From NCBI RefSeq assembly GCF_003326475.1, contig NZ_JPWA01000009.1, positions 90,753-154,752 of the forward strand: a stretch of 64,000 nucleotides of DNA, written 5' to 3'. The DNA comes from Thalassospira xianhensis MCCC 1A02616 (GTDB taxonomy: Bacteria > Pseudomonadota > Alphaproteobacteria > Rhodospirillales > Thalassospiraceae). Each line of letters begins with the position of its first letter. The first letter of the stretch is position 1. Of the stretch, positions 8,855 through 17,686 are shown in pieces. Below the pieces are notes generated by a model. That model was given only the letters and a program-made list of their open reading frames with translations, made no database searches and was not told where the DNA came from. The position numbers and the translations under genes are program-made.

Positions 8855-9577
8855 TCAGGAAAGTTCGTCAACGATACGTTTTGCAGCTGTTACCGGATCG
8901 TCGGCCTTGGTAATCGGACGCCCGATCACCATCACATCCGTACCCATCGCAACAGCATCACGCGGTGTGACGATACGCTTTTGATCATCAGAACTTGACC
9001 AGTTCGGACGAATACCTGGCGTGATCAATTTGAACTCCGGTCCACAGGCAGCACGCACTGCGGCAATTTCCTGTGCAGAACAGACAACGCCGTCCAGACC
9101 AGCCTTTTGGGTCAGTTCGGCAAGTTTGACGACACGCTCGCTGATCGGCCCTGCCAAACCGACATCATCAAGATCATCCTGATCAAGGCTGGTCAGGACC
9201 GTTACCGCAATCATCCACGGGACATTAACACCAGCCTTGAGCGCAGCCTCACGTGCGGCTTCCGCGGCACGCTTCATCATTTCAAGTCCACCCGTCGCAT
9301 GAACGTTCACGATCTTGAGACCAAGTGGCGTTACAGCGCGAATGGCACCGGCAACCGTGTTGGGAATGTCGTGATATTTGACGTCCAGAAAAATCGGCAA
9401 TCCGGCTTTGGAGACTTCGCGGACACCTTGTGGGCCGTGGGCTGCAAAGAATTCCTTACCAAGCTTCGCGCCGCCAATCACCCCGGACAGATTTGAAGCC
9501 AGATCAATTGCATGAGCAAGATCAGTGGTATCGAAAGCACAAAAAATGCGGTCGTGCGGGGCAAGCTTATCGGCCAT
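8855..9577 (-). CDS. pyrF: Orotidine-5'-phosphate decarboxylase
   Basis: Catalyses the last step of UMP synthesis, decarboxylating OMP. The 240-residue TIM-barrel begins with a short lead and IFCAFDTTDLAHAIDL; the catalytic signature is FLDVKYHDIPNTVAGA with the Asp-x-Lys-x-x-Asp tetrad residues. The C-terminal phosphate-binding part reads LITPGIRP and VMVIGRPITKADDP. It is the last gene of a minus-strand run aroA-cmk-rpsA-sppA-ihfB-lapA-pyrF and is followed by a hairpin. Confidence 0.96.
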   Translation of the reverse strand: MADKLAPHDRIFCAFDTTDLAHAIDLASNLSGVIGGAKLGKEFFAAHGPQGVREVSKAGLPIFLDVKYHDIPNTVAGAIRAVTPLGLKIVNVHATGGLEMMKRAAEAAREAALKAGVNVPWMIAVTVLTSLDQDDLDDVGLAGPISERVVKLAELTQKAGLDGVVCSAQEIAAVRAACGPEFKLITPGIRPNWSSSDDQKRIVTPRDAVAMGTDVMVIGRPITKADDPVTAAKRIVDELS

Positions 9578-9703
9578 GGTGTCCTCCGGCGGGGCTGGAA
9601 TTTCATCATCGGCCCACGAAGATGCGACGGACCGGGCATGGCTTAGCCGATTTTACCCGAAATACCAATCCCGAATTGGCACAACCTTTGCCGGTTTTCC
9701 CTA

Positions 9704-10018
9704 TCAGGACGCATTCTGCTGACTGATCGCCTTGTGATCACTCGAAGTGTTGCTGCCGGTATCTTCCGGACGCAACCGCCGCAATTCGCTATCCATACGC
9801 TTGACTGCACGACGATGTTTGCCGTGTACCAGCCATTCATAGGTCAACCCGATACCAAGCCCGATCAACAGTGCTACCATGATCGGCAGGAAAAGCGGCA
9901 TATCGACCTCATAAGGCAACGGCCACAATGAAAGTGTCACCAGCGCCCGGTTCGACACGGCGAAAATCGCAATCAGGATCGCAAGCGGGATGGAAATGAT
10001 CCAGTAAAGAATGCGCAT
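9704..10018 (-). CDS. lapA: LapA-domain (DUF1049) inner-membrane protein
   Basis: A 104-residue protein with two hydrophobic segments (about residues 3-22 and 43-62) separated by LVTLSLWPLPYEVDMPLF, then a basic and polar cytoplasmic tail (HGKHRRAVKRMDSELRRL). This matches the lipopolysaccharide assembly protein A domain. In enterobacteria LapA works with LapB in regulating LpxC turnover; LapB is not in this window, so the role is inferred. The position after ihfB and before pyrF is the usual alphaproteobacterial one. Confidence 0.8.
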   Translation of the reverse strand: MRILYWIISIPLAILIAIFAVSNRALVTLSLWPLPYEVDMPLFLPIMVALLIGLGIGLTYEWLVHGKHRRAVKRMDSELRRLRPEDTGSNTSSDHKAISQQNAS

Positions 10019-10208
10019 TTCAACTCCTCGTGCCAGCAGGCAAAAAGGCAGGGATCATAGCCCACACACCAGCCGAAACCGGCGGATGGACCCGATATGG
10101 TCAAACGGAGACATGAGCAAATGAATTCGCAACCACCCTGCAGAATTTCCACAAGACTGGTTTAGCGCAGTTCACAGGCCAACAGCAAGCCGATCAAATG
10201 GTCCGCAA

Positions 10209-10484
10209 TCAGTTAAGACGTTCGCGCAACTGCTTGCCGGTTTTGAAATAGGGAACCTTTTTCTCGCCCACAGGTACGGCTTCACCGGTCCGCGGATTGC
10301 GTCCGACCCGAGAATCACGCTGCTTTACGGAAAATGCGCCAAAACCACGCAGCTCGACACGATCCCCGCGTGCCAGCGCCTCGGTAATTTCGTCAAAGAT
10401 CGTCGCCACGATCCGCTCAACATCGCGCTGATACAGATGAGGGTTCATCTCGGCCAGCCGGGCGATCAGTTCTGATTTTGTCAT
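10209..10484 (-). CDS. ihfB: Integration host factor subunit beta
   Basis: A 91-residue HU/IHF-fold DNA-bending protein. It starts [17 protein letters not shown] at ATG 10482-10484, and carries the DNA-binding arm [33 protein letters not shown] with the intercalating Pro. IhfB pairs with IhfA, encoded elsewhere. It lies between sppA and lapA in the aroA-cmk-rpsA run. The Arg-rich, YFK-type ending favours IHF beta over HU. Confidence 0.95.
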   Translation of the reverse strand: MTKSELIARLAEMNPHLYQRDVERIVATIFDEITEALARGDRVELRGFGAFSVKQRDSRVGRNPRTGEAVPVGEKKVPYFKTGKQLRERLN

Positions 10485-10557
10485 ATTCAGGCCCCATCCT
10501 GTTCGTTCTGACAGATATCCAATCAACCAAAGGTTAGATTACGTCACGTCGGCGCTT

Positions 10558-11481
10558 TCACTCAGGTTGCCAGACAGTCAGCAAACCGTCAAGTTTAAGC
10601 CCCTCAGATGACAGCATTTTTCCGATATTCCCTTCGAACAATGCCGTCATGAGGGAGTCTTCCGGATAATCAATTTCAAGCGGCACGACTGCCGCATCCG
10701 GAGATACTCCCATTTCGTCCTGCAGCCAGCGCAAAGCTTCGCGACGACCACCAATCTCGTCGATCAGGCCATTGGCAACAGCCTGCTGACCGGTATAAAC
10801 CCGGCCATCGGCCAGTTGACGCACGGTTTCGGTATCCATACCGCGTCGATCGGCAACCATGTCGACAAACACGCCAAACATGTCTGAAATCAGGCTTTCC
10901 ATAGCCGTTCGCGCGGCATCATCTGTCGGCTCAAACGGGTTCGGAACGGCTTTAAGCGGCCCGCTTTTAACCGTCAGCGGCTCCACACCGAGTTTTTCCA
11001 ATGTGCCGGTAAAATTCATTGACTGGAAAATCACACCGATCGATCCGGTAACTGTTCCGCGATGTGCGATGATGTGGTCAGCGGCAATTGCCGCCATGTA
11101 ACCACCAGACGCGGCAACAGTTCCCATTTCGGCAACGATCGGACGGGTTTCACCAATCCTGCGCAGGCTCTCAAAAAGCGCCTCACCACCGACCATCGTA
11201 CCGCCAGGGCTGTTGATATGGACGATCAGACCAGCGACATCGCTGTCTCCCTCAATCTGCTCCAGCGCATCAAGAAGGTAGGGATCCTCGGTAATCACCC
11301 CTTCGATATTCACCTCGACAATGCGCGGGCCAATATTGCCCCACACCACGTCGTCCGCACCGCTGCGCGCAAAGGCCACCACTATGGCAATGATGATTGC
11401 GACCACCGCCAGCACCCGCCAGCGGAAAATCGATTTTTTCAAACGTCGACGATCAAGAAGGATATCGGCATCAAGTGCCAT
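10558..11481 (-). CDS. sppA: Signal peptide peptidase SppA (S49 family)
   Basis: A 307-residue membrane-anchored serine protease that degrades cleaved signal peptides. It has one N-terminal transmembrane segment (about 21-40, RVLAVVAIIIAIVVAFA), the INSPGGTMVGGEAL substrate groove, VAASGGYMAAIAAD with the nucleophilic Ser, and TVKSGPLKAVPNPF, where the Lys of the Ser-Lys dyad is expected. The length is that of the short, one-domain SppA36 type. It follows rpsA on the same strand across a terminator, and ihfB starts 73 bases downstream. Confidence 0.92.
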   Translation of the reverse strand: MALDADILLDRRRLKKSIFRWRVLAVVAIIIAIVVAFARSGADDVVWGNIGPRIVEVNIEGVITEDPYLLDALEQIEGDSDVAGLIVHINSPGGTMVGGEALFESLRRIGETRPIVAEMGTVAASGGYMAAIAADHIIAHRGTVTGSIGVIFQSMNFTGTLEKLGVEPLTVKSGPLKAVPNPFEPTDDAARTAMESLISDMFGVFVDMVADRRGMDTETVRQLADGRVYTGQQAVANGLIDEIGGRREALRWLQDEMGVSPDAAVVPLEIDYPEDSLMTALFEGNIGKMLSSEGLKLDGLLTVWQPE

Positions 11482-11657
11482 TTAATGCGCCCCGGTATTC
11501 AGTAATGAACTAACAGCTTCAAAAACCTGCCTTTTCAAATGGTTTTTCTTCATTCGCTTGGCAAGGACAAAAACTGTTTGAAATCAAAATTCTCGCTAAA
11601 AAATGACATCGCAGCGGCAAAGTCGCGTCCAAACCGGGAATTTTGGACAAAAGCGAC

Positions 11658-11692
11658 AAAAAAACGGGCCGTGCAACGCACGACCCGTTTTT
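11658..11692 (-). terminator. Intrinsic terminator of rpsA
   Basis: AAACGGGCCGTGC and GCACGACCCGTTT pair with a single G-T wobble around a short loop; on the minus strand the stem runs into seven T bases. It lies about 45 bases after the rpsA stop and so separates rpsA from sppA. Confidence 0.85.
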
Positions 11693-11735
11693 GTGATCTG
11701 CCAGAGCAGATCCTGTCCGATCAGGAACAGATGCC

Positions 11736-13439
11736 TTATTCGGCACCTTCCTGTTTCTTGCGAAGTGCTTCGCCGAGAATATCGCCAAGCGATGCACCGC
11801 TGTCAGCCGAACCGTAATCCGCCATGGCTTTCTTCTCGTCAGCAACTTCGAGAGCTTTGACCGAGAGGGTAACCTTGCGGGTTTTGGCGTCGATCGTGGT
11901 AACACGCGCATCGACTTTCTCGCCAACCGCGAAACGTTCCGGACGCTGGTCCGAACGGTCACGTGCGAGTTCAGCCTTGCGGATGAAGCCTTTAAGATCG
12001 GTGCCACCAACAGCAACCTCGATACCACCGTCGTTAACTTCGGTGATTTCACAGGTTACGGTTTCACCGCGTTTGATGCCGGTAACGGCTTCTTTGAACG
12101 GGTCACCCGAAAGCTGTTTGATGCCAAGCGAGATACGCTCTTTCTCGACGTCAACGTCAAGAACCTTGGCTTTGACGATGTCACCTTTTTTGTATTCTTT
12201 GATGACTTCTTCACCAGCGCGGTCCCATGACAGGTCCGAGAGGTGAGCCATACCGTCGATACCACCCAGAAGGCCAATGAACAGACCGAATTCGGTGATG
12301 TTCTTGACTTCGCCTTCGATCTCGGACTCGACCGGATGAGCAGCCAGGAAGGCATCCCACGGATTCGAGGTGCACTGCTTGAGACCAAGCGAGATACGGC
12401 GTTTCTGTGCATCGACGTCGAGCACCATGACTTCGACTTCCTGCGAGGTCGAAACGATTTTGCCCGGGTGGATGTTTTTCTTGGTCCAGGACATTTCGGA
12501 AACGTGGACCAGACCTTCGACACCAGCTTCGAGTTCGACGAATGCGCCGTAATCGGTGATGTTGGTGACACGGCCTTCGAATTTCGAACCGACCGGGTAT
12601 TTGGCTTCGACACCTTCCCACGGATCAGCTTCGAGCTGTTTCATACCAAGCGAGATACGCTGGGTTTCGCTGTTGAAGCGGATAACCTGAACCTTGACGG
12701 TCTGACCGATCTGAAGTGCTTCAGACGGATGGTTGATACGCTTCCATGCGATGTCGGTGACGTGCAGCAGGCCGTCAACACCGCCGAGATCGACGAATGC
12801 GCCGTAATCGGTGATGTTTTTGACAACGCCGTCAAGAACCTGACCTTCCTGAAGGTTCTGGATCAGTTCGGCGCGCTGTTCAGCACGGGTCTCTTCGAGA
12901 ACGGCACGACGCGAAACCACGATGTTACCGCGCGAACGATCCATTTTCAGGATCTGGAACGGCTGCGGATTGTTCATCAGCGGGGTAACGTCGCGAACCG
13001 GACGGATGTCAACCTGGCTGCCCGGCAGGAATGCCACGGCGCCCGACAGGTCAACAGTGAAGCCGCCTTTAACGCGTCCAAAGATGGTACCGTCAACGCG
13101 TTTGCCTTCGTTGAACTGTTTTTCAAGCTCGACCCAGGCTTCTTCGCGACGCGCTTTTTCACGCGACAGAACGATCAGGCCATCTTTGTTTTCATAGCGA
13201 TCGACATAAACATCAACGGTATCGCCGATATTAACGTCGCCTGCGCCAAATTCTTTGAGCGGCACGCGGCCTTCGGACTTCAGACCCACATCGACGATTG
13301 CATCGTCGTCGGTGGTTTTGACGACCGTACCGGTCATCACGCGGCCAATAAAGCCTTCGTCTTCAGAACCGAGGCTTTCGGCCAGCAGGGCGGCGAAATC
13401 TTCGCCGGTGGAGAATTGTGCTTCTTCAGCGGTTGTCAT
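11736..13439 (-). CDS. rpsA: 30S ribosomal protein S1
   Basis: S1 brings mRNA to the small subunit. The 567-residue protein has six S1 (OB-fold) repeats: the first two, from about residues 30 and 115, are the diverged ribosome-binding ones, and the last four are close copies with phrases such as KNITDYGAFVDLGGVDGLLH, NITDYGAFVELEAGVEGLVH and NITEFGLFIGLLGGIDGMAH. It starts MTTAEEAQFSTGED. Upstream lies cmk with a 225-base gap holding two hairpins; downstream is a strong terminator. Confidence 0.97.
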   Translation of the reverse strand: MTTAEEAQFSTGEDFAALLAESLGSEDEGFIGRVMTGTVVKTTDDDAIVDVGLKSEGRVPLKEFGAGDVNIGDTVDVYVDRYENKDGLIVLSREKARREEAWVELEKQFNEGKRVDGTIFGRVKGGFTVDLSGAVAFLPGSQVDIRPVRDVTPLMNNPQPFQILKMDRSRGNIVVSRRAVLEETRAEQRAELIQNLQEGQVLDGVVKNITDYGAFVDLGGVDGLLHVTDIAWKRINHPSEALQIGQTVKVQVIRFNSETQRISLGMKQLEADPWEGVEAKYPVGSKFEGRVTNITDYGAFVELEAGVEGLVHVSEMSWTKKNIHPGKIVSTSQEVEVMVLDVDAQKRRISLGLKQCTSNPWDAFLAAHPVESEIEGEVKNITEFGLFIGLLGGIDGMAHLSDLSWDRAGEEVIKEYKKGDIVKAKVLDVDVEKERISLGIKQLSGDPFKEAVTGIKRGETVTCEITEVNDGGIEVAVGGTDLKGFIRKAELARDRSDQRPERFAVGEKVDARVTTIDAKTRKVTLSVKALEVADEKKAMADYGSADSGASLGDILGEALRKKQEGAE

Positions 13440-13583
13440 TAAAGAGACTTCCTTTCGAGTGTATCGTCACTATTCCGGCCAATCGGTTGTATCCGATGGT
13501 CTTGCCACAAAATCGTGGCGGGTTTTTGCCAATCGATGTCCCGATCCCGTTCGCGGAAAACCAAACGGTTTTCCATAGACGAA

Positions 13584-13610
13584 AAGGTGAACGCACATGT
13601 CGTTCACCTT
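13584..13610 (-). terminator. Hairpin in the cmk-rpsA gap (terminator or leader structure)
   Basis: AAGGTGAACG (13584-13593) pairs perfectly with CGTTCACCTT (13601-13610), 7-base loop. On the minus strand TTTTCG follows. It is 55 bases past the cmk stop and about 145 bases before rpsA, so it may end cmk mRNA or sit in an rpsA leader. A second palindrome, GGGTAGCTACCC, lies at 13612-13623. Confidence 0.5.
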
Positions 13611-13664
13611 AGGGTAGCTACCCCTGAGATCGTTCTGCCGCTTGACGGTTAAAACGCCCGTGTA

Positions 13665-14309
13665 TCAGTCATTCTCACCCATATGGGTCCGAATATGCGC
13701 CATGACTGCATTAAACACCGCATCAGCATTCAGACGATCCGTATCAATGTGGATTGCGTCCGATGCCATCTTGAGCGGCGCAACATCCCGCGCACTGTCT
13801 CGAGCATCCCGTTCTTCAAGCTCCTTGAGAACGCGCTCGTATATAGCAGCGGGATTTTTTTCCTGCAACTGTTTGAACCGACGGTTTGCACGTTCTTCAA
13901 CACTGGCCGTCAGATAGAACTTGATCGGAGCATCCGGACACACAACCGTCCCGATGTCGCGACCATCAAGAACGGCACCCCGTTTACCACCGGGCGGGCT
14001 GCTGGCAAGATTGCGTTGAAAATCGAGCAACACCGCACGAACCCTTGGAATCGCGGCAACTTTTGATGCTGCATTTCCGACTTCTTCACTGCGAAGTTCT
14101 TGGCCGTCAAGATCGTTGGCGCCGAGTTTTTCGGCCACCCCGACCGCCACATCCTCGTCCGAGGGATCAAGCCCAAGCGCCAAAACCTTTGCCCCCGTCG
14201 CCCGGTACAAAAGCCCGGTATCAAGATAGGCATAGTCCATTGCCCCGGCGACTCGACGTGCCAAAGTGCCTTTTCCCGATGCTGCCGGTCCGTCAATCGC
14301 GATGATCAT
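13665..14309 (-). CDS. cmk: (d)CMP kinase
   Basis: Phosphorylates CMP and dCMP. The 214-residue P-loop kinase starts MIIAIDGPAASGKGTLARRV (Walker A GPAASGKGT), with YLDTGLLYRA and the nucleotide-binding AVLDGRDIGTVV, then the lid region ERANRRFKQL. Length and order match the family. It sits between aroA (102-base gap) and rpsA, as in most proteobacteria. Confidence 0.96.
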   Translation of the reverse strand: MIIAIDGPAASGKGTLARRVAGAMDYAYLDTGLLYRATGAKVLALGLDPSDEDVAVGVAEKLGANDLDGQELRSEEVGNAASKVAAIPRVRAVLLDFQRNLASSPPGGKRGAVLDGRDIGTVVCPDAPIKFYLTASVEERANRRFKQLQEKNPAAIYERVLKELEERDARDSARDVAPLKMASDAIHIDTDRLNADAVFNAVMAHIRTHMGEND

Positions 14310-14411
14310 GCGCGGGCGCCCCTATCTGTTTTGATGTCACTTATATTTGTGTGCCAAGAAAGGCTTTACGAGCCCCGGAATGCGAATAACGGAAACCGAT
14401 CACGAAACAGA

Positions 14412-15758
14412 TCATGAACCCGCCGGGGCAAGGTTTGCCCCCAATTCGCGCATCAATGCCTCGAAACTCGGGAAGCTGGTCGCAATCGGGTTGGCATCAT
14501 CAACCGCAACCGGATCATTTGCCCCAAGTCCGAGGACAAGGAAGGACATGGCGATACGATGATCAAGATGGGTTTCAACCATACCACCGCCGGGTACCTC
14601 GCCACCCGTGACAATCAGGTCGTCACCTTCGATGCGGTGAATGACCTTGTTTGCTGCGAGTCCCGCGGCCACAGCGGCAAGACGATCCGATTCCTTGACC
14701 CGCAATTCTTCAAGTCCGCACATCCGGGTTTCACCCTGTGCATAAGCGGCAGCAACGGCCAGCACCGGATATTCATCAATCATCGACGGGGCACGTTCCG
14801 CTGGCACGACAATACCGGTCAGGCGATTTTTACCGCTAACGACAAGATCACCGATGGTTTCACCGGCTTCCTCACGTTCGTTAGCGATCGTAATGTCACC
14901 ACCCATTTCGATAAGGGTCGTAATCAGGCCGGTCCGCAGCGGGTTCAGACAAACGTCGCGAATGGTCACTTTTGATTCCGGATTGATCAAAGCCGCTACC
15001 AGCGGGAATGCTGCCGAGCTCGGATCTGTAGGAACCACAATATCGGCTGCTTTCATTTCGACCGGGCCGGTCAGACTGACCGTGCGCCCACCGTCATCAT
15101 TGATGCTGACATCAACATCGACACCAAAATGGCGCAACATGCGTTCGGTGTGATCACGCGATGGTTTCGGCTCGATCACGGTGGTCGTTCCGGCAGTATT
15201 CAGTCCAGCCAGCAACACAGCCGACTTGACCTGTGCGGATGCCATAGGAAGCGTATAGGTCACCGGTTTTGCCTCATCGGTTCCGATGACGGCCATAGGC
15301 GGACGACCGCGTTCGCGCGTGATGAATTGCGCGCCGAATTCCGCCAGCGGATCGGCAACCCGGCCCATCGGACGCTTGCAAAGCGATGCATCGCCGGTAA
15401 AGAAGGTGGTGATCGGATGGGTCGCAACAATACCGGCCATCAGACGAATACCGGTTCCGGCATTACCCATATCAATGACGCTATCGGGCTCCCGCAAGGC
15501 GCCAACGCCGACACCGGTCACATGCCAGGTCCCGTCTTCGTCACGGGTCACCGTCGCACCAAGTTTGCGCATGGCTTCTGCAGTCGCCAGAACATCTTCA
15601 CCTTCGAGAAGGCCGGTAATTTTCGTCTCGCCAATGGCAAGGCCGCCAAACATCAGGGAACGATGGGAAATTGATTTGTCACCGGGAACCCGGATATCGC
15701 CGTTAAGCGCACGGGACTTCAGTGATTGAAGCGGACGTTTGGTCTGCGAAGAGCTCAT
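14412..15758 (-). CDS. aroA: 3-phosphoshikimate 1-carboxyvinyltransferase (EPSP synthase)
   Basis: Joins phosphoenolpyruvate to shikimate-3-phosphate in aromatic amino-acid synthesis. The 448-residue protein has [16 protein letters not shown] with the substrate-binding Lys and Ser, [28 protein letters not shown], and [11 protein letters not shown] near residue 325. The GDKSISHR and GNAGTGIR forms with Ala in place of the usual second Gly resemble class II, glyphosate-tolerant type enzymes; that is an inference from the motif NAGTGIR rather than NAGTAMR. First gene of the aroA-cmk-rpsA run. Confidence 0.95.
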   Translation of the reverse strand: MSSSQTKRPLQSLKSRALNGDIRVPGDKSISHRSLMFGGLAIGETKITGLLEGEDVLATAEAMRKLGATVTRDEDGTWHVTGVGVGALREPDSVIDMGNAGTGIRLMAGIVATHPITTFFTGDASLCKRPMGRVADPLAEFGAQFITRERGRPPMAVIGTDEAKPVTYTLPMASAQVKSAVLLAGLNTAGTTTVIEPKPSRDHTERMLRHFGVDVDVSINDDGGRTVSLTGPVEMKAADIVVPTDPSSAAFPLVAALINPESKVTIRDVCLNPLRTGLITTLIEMGGDITIANEREEAGETIGDLVVSGKNRLTGIVVPAERAPSMIDEYPVLAVAAAYAQGETRMCGLEELRVKESDRLAAVAAGLAANKVIHRIEGDDLIVTGGEVPGGGMVETHLDHRIAMSFLVLGLGANDPVAVDDANPIATSFPSFEALMRELGANLAPAGS

Positions 15759-16104
15759 CGGGCCTGCCTGTCTATTCTTGTTGTGACCATCAAATCATCG
15801 GTTTTCCGGTCATTGAACCGCACTTCGATGCTGCCGCAATTCCGGGCGCAAATCGTACGTTCGATTACCGGGGGCAAACTCGTATCATATGCGCTTTTGA
15901 CGCACCAGTATCGAAGCCAAATTTTGCTTGAAGTTTATAGCGGTGCGTGGCGCAGAATCCCGCCTTTTGGAGGCTTGTGATAAAATCGGACAATTTCCTT
16001 TTGACAAGCCCGTCCCAAGATGGCAATTGGGCCAACTAGAAGAAGGTGAATTCGGCCTTCAACCCATTCTTTGATGATAACGGTATTTAAGAGGGTTTGC
16101 CGTA
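15759..16104. other. Divergent intergenic region between aroA and the FYDLN protein gene
   Basis: This 346-base stretch must hold promoters for both directions. TTGACA at 16001-16006 is a good sigma-70 type -35 box for the plus-strand gene, but no convincing -10 follows at 17 bases. GAGGG at about 16091 is the ribosome binding site of the next gene. No small ORF or RNA gene is evident. Confidence 0.4.
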
Positions 16105-16410
16105 ATGTCAGCACGCGGTAAGAAACGTCACTGCCAAGCCTGCGGTACCAAATACTATGATTTGAATCGTACGCCGGTCGTGTGCCCCAAATGCGCAACC
16201 CCCGACGGGGTGACCAAAATCAAGAAAGCCGCGGTTGCAAAGCCGAAGCCGGAAGAAGACGAAGACCTGGATGATGACGTCGATCTTGACGATGATGTCG
16301 ACACCGATATCGATGACGATATCCTTGAAGATGCGTCTGATCTTGGTGAAGATGACGATGATCTTGGCGAAGTCCTTGAACATGTCGAAAGCGACGAAGA
16401 CGACCGCTAG
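16105..16410 (+). CDS. FYDLN acid family protein (TIGR02300)
   Basis: A 101-residue protein. The first 40 residues (MSARGKKRHCQACGTKYYDL, then CPKC) form a zinc-ribbon-like CxxC...CxxC pair around the YYDLN motif that names the family; from about residue 50 the protein is almost entirely Asp and Glu. The family is common next to aroA in alphaproteobacteria, and its function is unknown. GAGGG precedes the ATG by 9 bases. The acidic tail is far longer than the ordered part. Confidence 0.85.
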   Translation: MSARGKKRHCQACGTKYYDLNRTPVVCPKCATPDGVTKIKKAAVAKPKPEEDEDLDDDVDLDDDVDTDIDDDILEDASDLGEDDDDLGEVLEHVESDEDDR

Positions 16411-16510
16411 GATTTTTTGAAAATAGGTCTTGCCAAGATTTGGCGAACCTTCTAAATATCCCCCGCGCCGCGACGGAAACACTGGATTTCGTTGCGACGC
16501 GGACTAAAAT

Positions 16511-16586
<76 letters not shown>

Positions 16587-16589
16587 TCA

Positions 16590-16617
16590 AAACCCGTCGC
16601 CTAAAGCGACGGGGTTT
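16590..16617 (+). terminator. Hairpin directly after tRNA-Ala
   Basis: AAACCCGTCGC (16590-16600) and GCGACGGGGTTT (16606-16617) pair with one extra G, starting 3 bases after the CCA end. Only a weak T-rich tail (TGTCGTTT) follows, but position and stem suit a tRNA terminator. Confidence 0.6.
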
Positions 16618-16636
16618 GTCGTTTCCAGAGAGAAAT

Positions 16637-16975
16637 TTATCGATCTCGAACAGACCGGAGACAAAAAATTCCAAAAGCCAGCCCAATGCCGATTGAATTG
16701 GCCAGCCCATCCTCAATGCTAGCAAAACGGCCTGGTATCCATCCTTGGGCAATCTCGATGAAAATGCCATAAATCAGACAGCCAATAACAACCCGCCAGA
16801 CACGAGCAGGATAAGCGATCAATCCGGCAGCAGTTAACATGCCGTAGGCAATCAAATGCTGGATTTTGTCCCATACCTGTATATCAGGCATACTGTCAGC
16901 CGATTGAAGCGACAAAAACCCAATTAACACTGCCAATACCCAGAAAATTGCGGCTGCCAAATATCGAAACCGCAT
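16637..16975 (-). CDS. VanZ-like family membrane protein
   Basis: A 112-residue protein with about four transmembrane segments. The features of the VanZ-like family are DKIQHLIAYGMLTAAG (conserved Asp-Lys-x-x-His) and YGIFIEIAQGWIPGR (Glu-x-x-Gln, Arg). Named for a teicoplanin-resistance gene, most members have no known function. I choose ATG 16973-16975, which begins 2 bases after the stop of the gene upstream, so the two are almost certainly co-transcribed. An in-frame upstream ATG at 17017 would overlap that gene by 40 bases. Confidence 0.75.
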   Translation of the reverse strand: MRFRYLAAAIFWVLAVLIGFLSLQSADSMPDIQVWDKIQHLIAYGMLTAAGLIAYPARVWRVVIGCLIYGIFIEIAQGWIPGRFASIEDGLANSIGIGLAFGIFCLRSVRDR

Positions 16976-16977
16976 TC

Positions 16978-17595
16978 CTAGCGCGCTCTGATCGCCAACA
17001 TGCGTCCGGCCATCCATCGAAACATCGAATAAATTGCGACCCCAAAGTGATAAAGAGTGGGTAAAAGCGCAGACGCCCCCATCATCATCCCAAAATAAAT
17101 GTTGCGAAGATTGTCCGGTGCGAGCGGATTAAGAACCGCTTTCCAGAAACGTCCTTCGTACAGCTCTGTGCGGTACGTCAATGTTTCCGGACGATCAAGC
17201 ACAATACTGACAACCCAGCCAGAGGCAACAAATGCAAACAGGACCCAGAAAGTAGCGAGAACAGCAATAAAAACATCTACGCTGAGATAGCTGACAAAGC
17301 GCACATTGCTTTGTGATGCCAACGCGCGGCGGACGATTGCCAAAGTCACATAAAATGACATCGCATCAAATATCGCCCCCAGTACCGCAACCGGAAAACC
17401 CAAAAGGACATATTCGTCCCCCTTCCAGGATGCCAGATGTTGCGGATATGTGGTTAGCAGGGCCCACCAATAGCACACCAGATTGATCAGAACAAAAAGC
17501 AGAAAAAGCTTGGGGGAAAAGAACCTGATATGCGCACGCTTACGAAGGAACCAATCAAGAAATTCCTGAAGTGAGTTTCTCCAATTCGCAAACAT
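16978..17595 (-). CDS. Unknown integral membrane protein
   Basis: 205 residues that I cannot assign to a named family. Four hydrophobic segments are visible, roughly at residues 27-48, 63-88, 104-132 and 165-195, with a basic N-terminus (FLRKRAHIRFF) likely in the cytoplasm and a polar stretch near 133-160 (LDRPETLTYRTELYEGRFW). It starts at ATG 17593-17595. The neighbour 2 bases downstream is VanZ-like, so both may act in the envelope. That is inference from context only. Confidence 0.65.
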   Translation of the reverse strand: MFANWRNSLQEFLDWFLRKRAHIRFFSPKLFLLFVLINLVCYWWALLTTYPQHLASWKGDEYVLLGFPVAVLGAIFDAMSFYVTLAIVRRALASQSNVRFVSYLSVDVFIAVLATFWVLFAFVASGWVVSIVLDRPETLTYRTELYEGRFWKAVLNPLAPDNLRNIYFGMMMGASALLPTLYHFGVAIYSMFRWMAGRMLAIRAR

Positions 17596-17686
17596 CGCTT
17601 TAACAGACTCCTAGCCGCCTCCGGATTTGCATGACCGGCAATACAAACAACAGAAAAGCTGAAACCCTAAGAATAATCAACGAAAC

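Noticed and set aside
12243..13442. A 399-codon plus-strand open frame
   Set aside because: Antisense to rpsA, with repeats simply mirroring the S1 repeats. No own ribosome binding site or domain.
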